DNA of 20,717 nucleotides from Deltaproteobacteria bacterium (lineage in GTDB: Bacteria > Desulfobacterota > Desulfobaccia > Desulfobaccales > Desulfobaccaceae), in NCBI GenBank assembly GCA_016874895.1, contig VGSX01000028.1, forward strand, positions 1 through 20,717. Reading direction: 5' to 3'. The stretch's first letter is position 1. Every line of letters starts with the position of its first letter. Under the pieces are notes generated by a model. The model had not been told where the DNA came from and did no database searches. It saw nothing but the letters and a program-made list of their open reading frames with translations. Both the position numbers and the translations under genes were made by a program. Shown piece by piece: positions 14,882 through 20,717 of the stretch.

Positions 14882-14907
14882 AAGGGGCGCGGTGCGCCGC
14901 GCCCCTT
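14882..14907 (-). terminator. Strong GC-rich hairpin downstream of the lipoprotein gene
   Basis: AAGGGGCGCGG and CCGCGCCCCTT form a perfect 11-pair stem around TGCG. It lies 55 bases past the lipoprotein stop. On the minus strand it is followed by TTAATCTTT, a weak U-rich run, and preceded by a T-rich stretch. It is the best terminator candidate in the window and probably closes the yjbQ-to-lipoprotein unit. The rest of 14702-14962 shows no gene. Confidence 0.6.
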
Positions 14908-14962
14908 TGAGAAAAAAACTCATTTTAAGCGAAACTGCTATGGCAGCAGCCCGGTCAGGGCT

Positions 14963-15418
14963 TTAATTACTCTTCCCCTTTTCCAGGTCTTCGTCCATCT
15001 TTTTCATGGTGTCATCGAGTTTGGCTTTCAGGTCCATCCAGGCCTGCCCGGCGGCTTCTTTAGCGTCTTCCAGGTATTTTTTGAGGCTGGCCTGATGTTC
15101 CTGCAATCCTTTCAGGGTTTCCTCAAGTTTGGCTTTCACTTCGGGGGTTGCCTTTTCGACCTGTTCCTGGAGTTCGGCGATCTTCTTGCTCATCTCCTGG
15201 AAGCGGCCGTCGAAATTCTGGAGGAATTTGGTTTTTTGCTCCTCCAGGGTGTCCTTGGCGGCCTCAGCCTTTTTTTCCACCGGTTCTTTCGCTTTCTCGG
15301 CCTGTTCCTTGACCTGGTCCTTGGTCACCTCTTTGGGTTTCGGGGGTTCCTCTTTACAACCGGCAAGGAATAAACCCATTAAAAATACCAGGGCCAGAGT
15401 CCAGACGGCTTTTTTCAT
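14963..15418 (-). CDS. Coiled-coil lipoprotein of unknown function
   Basis: The 151-residue product begins MKKAVWTLALVFLMGLFLAG with a lipobox LAGC and Cys at residue 21, so it should be lipid-anchored in the envelope. A Pro/Lys-rich linker (KEEPPKPKE) leads to a highly charged helix of some 110 residues, rich in Lys, Glu and Ala with heptad-like spacing. The helix is probably a coiled coil. AGGAGG stands 5 bases before the ATG at 15418. An earlier in-frame ATG at 15451 would place 11 hydrophilic residues before the signal peptide and is rejected. It follows pdxJ after 25 bases and is probably the last gene of the unit. I do not recognise a named family. A structural role, as for Lpp-like or YtxH-like helices, is only a guess. 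Confidence 0.85.
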   Translation of the reverse strand: MKKAVWTLALVFLMGLFLAGCKEEPPKPKEVTKDQVKEQAEKAKEPVEKKAEAAKDTLEEQKTKFLQNFDGRFQEMSKKIAELQEQVEKATPEVKAKLEETLKGLQEHQASLKKYLEDAKEAAGQAWMDLKAKLDDTMKKMDEDLEKGKSN

Positions 15419-15443
15419 GGTAACCTCCTCCTCTGAGTTTTTT

Positions 15444-16160
15444 TCAGCCATTTATTAATACTATCATTTCACGCACCGCCGCGTCAAGGCCAACCAGCAC
15501 GGCCCGGGAAATGATGCTGTGGCCGATGCTGTATTCTTCAAATTCCCTGCGGCCCCGGAAGCGTTTAATATTTTGGTAGTTGAGGCCGTGGCCGGCCTTG
15601 ACCCTGAGACCCAGTTGCCGGGCGTGGGCCGCCGCGCTTAACAGTTCTTCGAAGAGACGGTCCGCGTCGGCCTCGGAAATGGCCTCGGCATAAGCGCCGG
15701 TGTGCAATTCCACGCACAGGGCGCCCGTGGCCGCGGCAGCCTGGAGCTGGTCGGCCCGGGGGTCCACGAACAGGCTGACGTAAATCCCGGCCTCCTGGAG
15801 CTGGCTGACAGCCTGCCGGATATGGTCCTGCAGACCCATCACATCCAGGCCACCCTCGGTGGTGAGTTCGGCCCGTTTTTCCGGCACCAGGGTGGCCACA
15901 TGGGGCTTGATCTGGCGGGCAAGGCCGATCATTTCCGGAGTGGCGGCCATTTCCAGATTCAGGCGGGTTTTGATGGTCTGCCGCAACAGGATGACATCCC
16001 GGTCCTGGATATGCCGCCGGTCTTCCCGCAGGTGCACAATGATGCCGTCCGCGCCGGCCAGTTCGGCCAGGGCCGCGGCGGTCACCGGATCCGGTTCATT
16101 AATCATACGGGCCTGCCGCAGGGTCGCCACATGATCCACATTCACTTCCAGTCGGGCCAC
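15444..16160 (-). CDS. pdxJ: Pyridoxine 5'-phosphate synthase
   Basis: PdxJ condenses 1-deoxyxylulose 5-phosphate with 3-amino-2-oxopropyl phosphate to form pyridoxine 5'-phosphate in the DXP-dependent vitamin B6 pathway. The 238 residues have the family's TIM-barrel markers. These are LEVNVDHVATLRQAR at the N-terminus, GIIVHLREDRRHIQD, LNLEMAATPEM (catalytic Glu region), LVPEKRAELTTEGGLDV, VSLFVDP, ELHTGAYA, VKAGHGLNY (catalytic His region), and the closing EEYSIGHSIISRAVLVGL. Length is normal. The gene starts inside the end of ybeY (19-base overlap), implying translational coupling. Its product would supply PLP for HisC-type enzymes, but the two genes are not in one operon. Confidence 0.97.
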   Translation of the reverse strand: MARLEVNVDHVATLRQARMINEPDPVTAAALAELAGADGIIVHLREDRRHIQDRDVILLRQTIKTRLNLEMAATPEMIGLARQIKPHVATLVPEKRAELTTEGGLDVMGLQDHIRQAVSQLQEAGIYVSLFVDPRADQLQAAAATGALCVELHTGAYAEAISEADADRLFEELLSAAAHARQLGLRVKAGHGLNYQNIKRFRGRREFEEYSIGHSIISRAVLVGLDAAVREMIVLING

Positions 16161-16615
16161 GCAATTTCCTCCTCGAGTTCCGGATGTATAATTCTAAACA
16201 CCTCCCGGGTTTTTTCGGCCATGCGCCGGGCTTCGGCCTCCCCGGCTTCATGGTCATAGCCCAAAAGATGCAAGATGCCGTGAATCAGGTAAAAATCCAA
16301 AAGTTCCAAGAAGTTCCAGCCGTGCTGCCGGGCCTGGCGCCGGGTGGTTTCCAGGGAGATGACGACGTCTCCCAGCACCTGGGATTGAATATCCGGGAAA
16401 GGCCCTCCCTGCAGAGGTACGGTGATGACGTTGGTGGGACCACGCCGCTGCAGGAGGCTCCGGTTCAGACGGGCCATGGCCGGATCATTCACCAGGGTCA
16501 GGCTCAGTTCGGCGTCAGGACAACCCAAGGCGTTTAAGATCTTCCCGGCTTTTTTCCTGATTTTTGGCAGGCTTAACCGTATCTTTCTCTGCCGCTGATT
16601 TATCCAGATCTTCAC
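16142..16615 (-). CDS. ybeY: Endoribonuclease YbeY (rRNA maturation factor)
   Basis: YbeY is a zinc-dependent single-strand RNase needed for 16S rRNA 3'-end processing and ribosome quality control. The 157 residues end in the metal site HGILHLLGYDHE (H-x3-H-x5-H), and the family segment LNRSLLQRRGPTNVITVPL is present. In most members that last part reads TDVLSFP, so this is a variant outside the metal site. The GTG at 16615 gives the expected N-terminus (MKIWINQRQRKIRLSLP). AAAGAAGAA just upstream is a modest ribosome binding site. The first 101 bases overlap the 3' end of the HD gene in another frame. The arrangement phoH-HD-ybeY is widely conserved. Confidence 0.95.
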   Translation of the reverse strand: MKIWINQRQRKIRLSLPKIRKKAGKILNALGCPDAELSLTLVNDPAMARLNRSLLQRRGPTNVITVPLQGGPFPDIQSQVLGDVVISLETTRRQARQHGWNFLELLDFYLIHGILHLLGYDHEAGEAEARRMAEKTREVFRIIHPELEEEIAWPDWK

Positions 16616-18995
16616 TGTTCTTCTTTTTGTCGCCCTTATCGGCGGCTTGCGGGTATTCTATCCGATGGTGAAAGATGCCGCTGAGGATTTTGATGAAGCT
16701 TTTGGCAATCTCGTGCAGGTCTTTGAGGGTGAGCTCGCACTCATCCAATTGTCCGTCGGCAAAGATATTATTAATGATTTTTTGCACGGCGCCCTGGATG
16801 CGGGCCGGGGTGGGGTCCAGGAGGGTTTTGGAAGAGGCCTCCACCTGGTCCGCCAGCAGCACCAGCCCGGCTTCCTTGGTCTGGGGGCGAGGCCCGGGGT
16901 AGCGGTAATCTTCGATATTGACCTGCTGCGGGTTGACGGCCTGCTGCTTGGCCTTGTTGTAGAAATAGGCCATGAAGCTGGTGCCGTGGTGCTGGCGGAT
17001 GATATCGATGATCTTCTGGCTGACCTTGTTCTGCCGGGCCAGTTCCACGCCGTCTTTGACATGGGCCTGGAGGATGAGACTGCTCATGGAAGGGGCCAGC
17101 TTTTCGTGTTTATTTTCCCCGCCCAACTGATTTTCCACGAAATACGTGGGTTTCTTGATCTTGCCGATATCGTGGTAATAGGCCGCGGCCTTGGCCAGCA
17201 GGGGGTTGGCGCCGATTTTCTCCGCCGCGGCCTCCACCATATTCCCGACGATAATGGAGTGATGGTAGGTGCCCGGAGCCACCAGCATGAGTTGCCGCAA
17301 AATCGGCCGCTCCAGGTTTACCAGTTCCAGCAGCCTGACGTCAGAAGTAAGATCAAAGGAGACCTCCATCACCGGGGCCAGGCCGGTGGCCAGGATGCCG
17401 ATCTGGATGCCGCCAGCCAGGGCAAACAGGGCCCCAAGGGCCACGTCCTGGGCCTGCACCGGAAACACCATGAGTTTCAGGGCCAGGACCATGGCAAAGT
17501 TGGCCAGGGACACATAAAGACCGGTGCGGATGAAGCCCCAGCGGTTCCGGCAATGGTGGCCGGCCCAGATTCCCACCAGGCCGCTGAGGAAAAAATAGAG
17601 GAAAAACAGAAAGGGGGTTTCCAGGAGCAGGGCCGTAAGGGCCGCAGCTACAAAGGCAGTCATCAGGGCGGCTTCCAGGCCGATGAAGACCTGCACCAGG
17701 ATGGGGGCCAGGGCCACGGGCAGGTAGAACATGAAATTTTTGGCCAGCAGGGGGCTGAGACGGCTGGACGCCCCCCCAAAAACCACCAGGCCCAGGTTCA
17801 GCAGGGTGATGGCCAGCAGAATCACCGCGATAAAGGTCAATTCGGATAAATTCTGGGGGCCTTTTCGGGGGTTCAAACGAATCAACTTATAAAAACACCC
17901 GGATATGAGGGCGATGAGGGCCCAGGTGCCCAGGAAGCGCCAGAACCACCACCCCTGGGGCCGGTCTTTTTCCAGGGCCTGCAACTTAACCAGGTGCGTC
18001 GGGGTGATCCTCTCCCCCTCCCGCACCAGCATTTCACCCTTTTTCACCTGGAAATAAACCGGCCGGAACTCCTCCATATGCACCTGTTTGCGTTTTTCGG
18101 TTTCAGCCCGGTTCAAAGAGACGTTAGGCGCCACCAGGGACTGGGCCACTTCGCAGATGGCATTGCGAGACCCCGAGGGAAGGTCCTCCAGGGCCTCCCG
18201 GCAGGAGTGATTTACCTTTTTTCTTGCCTCCTCCAGCCCCACGAAGCGATCGGGATTTTTCTCGACTGTTTCCTGCCAGGAAGGCAGGGAGCGGATAATA
18301 ACGGGCCGGCGCCCGTCAGCCAGCAGGGATGTCTGTTCACTGAATACCCCCTGGGCGATCACCTGGTCCAGCTGCTGGCTGATGATATCCTCCCATTCCA
18401 CGGAAAAATTATTGCGGGCCAAAAGATAAAAAATATTGTTGGGTAACGAAGCTCCCAAAAACCGGTCGAAATCGGACTTTTTTTCTAACAAGAGCTGATA
18501 AAGGCTGGAGAAGGGAAGTTTGGGGGCCGATTTTGCGGCTCCCGCTGATTCTGCCTCTTCTCCTGCCGGACCTCGCTGGGCTTCCTGGATGGTCTGGCGC
18601 ATGTATTCAAAGGCCTGATGCATCCTGGCCCTGATCTCCGCCCCGACCCGTTCGTCCCGATCCAGGATCAAAGGGCTCTCTTCCAGGAATTCCTGTTTCC
18701 GTTTCAGGGTGGATTCATGATCCTCCACCAGAAAATCCATGGTGGCTTTAATGTCGGCTTCCGCAATATCCCCCACCTGATAGTCAATCTGAGTGGTCTG
18801 GGGACGGGGAAAGACCATGACGGCAGCCAGGAGACTGAAGAGGGCCAGGAGGACAATCTTGTACCAATGGCGCCACCGTTCTTTTTCCACCGGGCCCCAT
18901 TTTCCGGGAAAGAGGGTCTGCCAGAGCCGGTCCACGCGGTCCGGCTCCACGGGGCGTTTGGGTTTATCGGAAATTTTCTTCTCGGGCATGGTCAT
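16515..18995 (-). CDS. 7TM-HD family phosphodiesterase (PgpH/YqfF type)
   Basis: This is a membrane HD hydrolase. Characterised relatives (Listeria PgpH) degrade c-di-AMP. The product of 826 residues starts with a short cytoplasmic Lys/Pro-rich part and one membrane segment (IVLLALFSLLAAVMVF). A large extracytoplasmic domain begins QIDYQVGDIAEADIKATMDF. About seven membrane segments follow, then the cytoplasmic HD domain: GTYHHSIIVGNMVEAAAEKI, AAAYYHDIGKIKKP with H608-D609, NKHEKL, and IIRQHHGT. I chose ATG 18995 over an upstream ATG at 19121, because the extra residues would only translate phoH in another frame. It overlaps phoH by 32 bases. The last ~35 residues form a charged tail (KNSEDLDKSAAEKDTVKP) that overlaps ybeY. 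c-di-AMP specificity is inferred. Confidence 0.93.
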   Translation of the reverse strand: MTMPEKKISDKPKRPVEPDRVDRLWQTLFPGKWGPVEKERWRHWYKIVLLALFSLLAAVMVFPRPQTTQIDYQVGDIAEADIKATMDFLVEDHESTLKRKQEFLEESPLILDRDERVGAEIRARMHQAFEYMRQTIQEAQRGPAGEEAESAGAAKSAPKLPFSSLYQLLLEKKSDFDRFLGASLPNNIFYLLARNNFSVEWEDIISQQLDQVIAQGVFSEQTSLLADGRRPVIIRSLPSWQETVEKNPDRFVGLEEARKKVNHSCREALEDLPSGSRNAICEVAQSLVAPNVSLNRAETEKRKQVHMEEFRPVYFQVKKGEMLVREGERITPTHLVKLQALEKDRPQGWWFWRFLGTWALIALISGCFYKLIRLNPRKGPQNLSELTFIAVILLAITLLNLGLVVFGGASSRLSPLLAKNFMFYLPVALAPILVQVFIGLEAALMTAFVAAALTALLLETPFLFFLYFFLSGLVGIWAGHHCRNRWGFIRTGLYVSLANFAMVLALKLMVFPVQAQDVALGALFALAGGIQIGILATGLAPVMEVSFDLTSDVRLLELVNLERPILRQLMLVAPGTYHHSIIVGNMVEAAAEKIGANPLLAKAAAYYHDIGKIKKPTYFVENQLGGENKHEKLAPSMSSLILQAHVKDGVELARQNKVSQKIIDIIRQHHGTSFMAYFYNKAKQQAVNPQQVNIEDYRYPGPRPQTKEAGLVLLADQVEASSKTLLDPTPARIQGAVQKIINNIFADGQLDECELTLKDLHEIAKSFIKILSGIFHHRIEYPQAADKGDKKKNSEDLDKSAAEKDTVKPAKNQEKSREDLKRLGLS

Positions 18996-20019
18996 CTCGG
19001 GACGTTCCCCCAGCTCTGCCGGAGGACGGCCGGTGTTTCTGCTGCTGATGCCTTTCGTAGGCCAGGATGATATCCTGCACCAGGGGGTGGCGCACCACAT
19101 CGTTTTTATTGAAGAAAACAAACGAAATGCCTTCGATGCCGGTGAGTATGTCCCGGACTTCCTTTAATCCCGAACTGGTCCCGGCCGGCAGATCGATCTG
19201 GGTGATGTCACCGGTGATGACCGCCTTGGAACCGAAACCCAGCCGGGTGAGGAACATCATCATCTGCTCGGAGGTGGTGTTTTGCGCCTCGTCCAGGATG
19301 ACAAAGGCGTTGTTCAGGGTGCGGCCGCGCATAAAGGCCAACGGCGCCACCTCGATGACGCCCCGCTGGATAAGCTGGGACGCCTTGTCAAAATCCATCA
19401 TGTCGTGCAAGGCATCGTACAGGGGGCGCAAATAGGGGTTGACCTTTTCGAACAGATCGCCGGGCAGAAAGCCCAGTTTTTCCCCGGCTTCCACGGCCGG
19501 CCGAGTCAGGACGATACGGTTGCATTCGTGGTTGATAAGCGCCGCCACCGCCATGGCCATGGCCAGATAGGTCTTGCCGGTGCCGGCCGGACCGATGCCG
19601 AAAACCATGTCAAAGGTCCGGATGGCCTGCAGATAGAGTTTCTGGTTGAGGCTTTTCGGGGTGATGCGGCGCTTCAGGGCGGTGATATAAACGGTGTCCA
19701 GAAAGATGGCCTTCAGGTCTGTGTCCGGGGTTTCCCGGATGATCCTCAGGGCATACTGCACGTCCTGCCCGGTGATGGGATAGCCGGCCTGGAGCAGGCC
19801 GTATAATTCCGCCAGGGTGCGTTCGGCCAGCTCCAATGCCGGCTCCGGACCTTCCAGGATGATTTCATTGCCCCGGACATTGGATTTGATGTGCAGCAGG
19901 CGGTCGATGATGCGCAGATGCTGGCACTGCTGCCCGAACAGGGTCTGTACCAGTTCGTTATCCGCAAAGGCGAGCTTGCGTTGGGAATTGCCGCGGGATG
20001 CCAAGGAATTTTTTTTCAC
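18964..20019 (-). CDS. phoH: PhoH-like ATPase
   Basis: This is a cytoplasmic P-loop ATPase of the PhoH family (YbeZ in E. coli), which is linked to YbeY and RNA metabolism. The 351 residues include an N-terminal region with a KH-like part (NEIILEGPEPALELAERTL). The linker AIFLDTVYITALKRRITPKS follows, then Walker A GIGPAGTGKTYLA near residues 141-153. Also present are LTRPAVEAGEKLGFLPGDL, Walker B AFVILDEAQNTT, and MFLTRLGFGSKAVITGD. Start is GTG, overlapping the yjbQ stop as GTGA, so translation is probably coupled. Length is normal, with a slightly extended basic tail (RHQQQKHRPSSGRAGG) that overlaps the HD gene. PhoH, the HD protein and YbeY are often encoded together. Confidence 0.95.
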   Translation of the reverse strand: MKKNSLASRGNSQRKLAFADNELVQTLFGQQCQHLRIIDRLLHIKSNVRGNEIILEGPEPALELAERTLAELYGLLQAGYPITGQDVQYALRIIRETPDTDLKAIFLDTVYITALKRRITPKSLNQKLYLQAIRTFDMVFGIGPAGTGKTYLAMAMAVAALINHECNRIVLTRPAVEAGEKLGFLPGDLFEKVNPYLRPLYDALHDMMDFDKASQLIQRGVIEVAPLAFMRGRTLNNAFVILDEAQNTTSEQMMMFLTRLGFGSKAVITGDITQIDLPAGTSSGLKEVRDILTGIEGISFVFFNKNDVVRHPLVQDIILAYERHQQQKHRPSSGRAGGTSRDDHAREENFR

Positions 20020-20453
20020 GACGCGGACGAGGCCACACCCATGATCTGCCCCCGTACCAGGCGCTGCCGGGGGCGATTGTCAAAATCCAACAGGACGATC
20101 TGCTGCCAGGTTCCCAACGTCAGCCGCCGCTGGGCAATGGGAATAGACAGGTCCGGCTTAAACAGCGCCGCCCGCACATGGGCATAGCCGTTACCGTCGC
20201 CCCAGCGCCGGTCGTGGTCATAGGGGATATTCCGGGGGATCAGCCGGTCAATGGCTTTTTTCAGGTCGTTGATGACCCCGCTTTCATATTCGATGGTGCT
20301 CAGGGCCGCGGTGGACCCCGGCGTAAACAAGGTCAGCAGGCCATTGTCGCAGCCGGCCGCGGCGACGTGCTGCTGGACCAGGGGCGTCAGATCCAGGATG
20401 TCGGTCTCGGCGGTGGTGGCCAGGTGCAGTTCGAAGACTTCAATCTTTAGCAT
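20016..20453 (-). CDS. yjbQ: YjbQ/UPF0047 family protein
   Basis: Members of this 130-150 residue family are called secondary thiamine-phosphate synthases because some rescue thiE mutants. The true role is uncertain. The 145 residues show NGLLTLFTPGSTAALSTIEY, the acidic stretch WGDGNGYAHVRAAL and the closing LTLGTWQQIVLLDFDNRPR. In many members the first motif is PHTTAAL. Here it is PGSTAAL, a substitution I recall in a subgroup of the family. The second His (YAH) is kept. The ATG at 20453 has no close ribosome binding site, since AGGGG is 15 bases away. A 15-codon frame ends 12 bases upstream. It is the first standard gene after the promoter at 20521-20549. Confidence 0.9.
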   Translation of the reverse strand: MLKIEVFELHLATTAETDILDLTPLVQQHVAAAGCDNGLLTLFTPGSTAALSTIEYESGVINDLKKAIDRLIPRNIPYDHDRRWGDGNGYAHVRAALFKPDLSIPIAQRRLTLGTWQQIVLLDFDNRPRQRLVRGQIMGVASSAS

Positions 20454-20465
20454 GAAACGTGATAT

Positions 20466-20513
20466 TTACCCCTGTTTAAAAATCAGACAACCGTCCAGGA
20501 CAGCATACTCCAT
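20466..20513 (-). CDS. Possible 15-codon leader frame before yjbQ
   Basis: An ATG at 20513 opens a frame MEYAVLDGCLIFKQG that stops at 20466, 12 bases before the yjbQ start. The ATG lies eight bases after a perfect TATAAT, close to the expected transcription start, so the message could be leaderless. AGGGG falls in its last codons. Nothing else supports translation. It may be chance. Confidence 0.25.
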   Translation of the reverse strand: MEYAVLDGCLIFKQG

Positions 20514-20520
20514 GAAAATC

Positions 20521-20549
20521 ATTATAATTCCTTTTTCGCTGCCTGGCAA
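20521..20549 (-). promoter_or_regulatory. Sigma-70 promoter of the yjbQ-phoH-HD-ybeY-pdxJ unit
   Basis: On the minus strand TTGCCA (20544-20549, five of six) is followed after exactly 17 bases by TATAAT (20521-20526, six of six). It lies 68 bases before yjbQ and is the best promoter match in the window. All genes down to the lipoprotein at 14963 read in this direction with overlaps or short gaps. Confidence 0.7.
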
Positions 20550-20651
20550 AAAAAATCGACGCGCCAGAAACGGCCGGGATGCTGGTTTCCAGATTATTCG
20601 GCCAAAATCACCGGAAGGTTTAATCCGGCGCCTACATTTGCAGGTTGCCCG

Positions 20652-20717
20652 GTAAGCGTTCAGCGGTCAGCTTACAGCCGTCAGCTAATGCTTTAAATTC
20701 AAAAAGTTATTCAAAGG
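20652..20717. repeat. Second copy of the rpsA-downstream repeat, cut by the window edge
   Basis: These 66 bases match 11282-11347 at 64 positions, beginning GTAAGCGTTCAGCGGTCAGC. The copy is truncated only by the end of the window, so the full element probably continues. It lies 100 bases upstream of the yjbQ promoter. Confidence 0.9.

Noticed and set aside
16647..17849. 400-residue open frame on the plus strand opposite the HD gene
   Set aside because: It is antisense to a well-supported HD protein, and the composition (His, Gln, Gly rich) is typical of a shadow frame.
18996..19121. Longer HD protein starting at 19121
   Set aside because: The added residues come from the phoH coding region in another frame (Trp/Ser/Arg-rich) and have no membrane or domain logic. 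ATG 18995 fits the family.
20512..20655. Plus-strand frame MKIIIIPFSLPGKKN... near the right edge
   Set aside because: It lies across the yjbQ promoter on the opposite strand, lacks a ribosome binding site and resembles no family I know.

Overview
The window looks like chromosomal DNA of a GC-rich Gram-negative bacterium, most likely a Desulfobacterota (former Deltaproteobacteria) relative. That placement is an inference from protein flavour, gene order (yjbQ-phoH-HD-ybeY-pdxJ and hisC-cmk-rpsA-sppA) and the kinds of dispersed intergenic repeats. No rRNA, tRNA, CRISPR array, transposase or phage gene was seen. The window is housekeeping and envelope genes separated by repeat-rich intergenic patches.

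Left part (1-7049). A partial ABC-2 type ATPase gene runs off the left edge on the minus strand. It is followed by a 600-base gene-poor patch holding two copies of a ~110-124 bp repeat around an internally deleted GxxExxY gene. Next come an endonuclease III-like HhH-GPD gene (+) and a leftward series: DUF1015 protein, tRNA1(Val) m6A methyltransferase homologue, a stand-alone receiver domain, a small exported protein and comM. The gap between the methyltransferase and the receiver gene holds two more types of dispersed repeat.

Centre (7050-12541). A divergent intergenic region of about 490 bases, with candidate promoters and stable hairpins, precedes a rightward run: hisC, cmk (overlapping hisC), rpsA with six S1 domains, and sppA. 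The 390 bases between rpsA and sppA are filled by two inverted-repeat elements.

Right part (12551-20717). All genes read leftward. A good sigma-70 promoter at 20521-20549 stands before a 15-codon reading frame and then yjbQ, phoH, a 7TM-HD phosphodiesterase (PgpH type), ybeY and pdxJ. These are packed with overlaps of 4, 32, 101 and 19 bases. A coiled-coil lipoprotein, a strong hairpin, an M23 peptidase and a YciO/Sua5-type gene follow. The YciO gene appears to need an ATT start codon. The last 66 bases repeat the start of the rpsA-sppA intergenic element (64/66 identical).

Together the genes cover RNA modification and maturation (TrmN6, YciO, YbeY, PhoH), translation (S1), nucleotide, amino-acid and cofactor synthesis (Cmk, HisC, PdxJ), DNA repair or uptake (HhH-GPD, ComM), envelope upkeep (SppA, M23, lipoprotein) and probably c-di-AMP turnover (HD protein). 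I found no convincing new multi-gene system. The most unusual points are the non-canonical start of yciO, the long ybeY/HD overlap, the possibly leaderless mini-frame before yjbQ, and the repeat cassettes.
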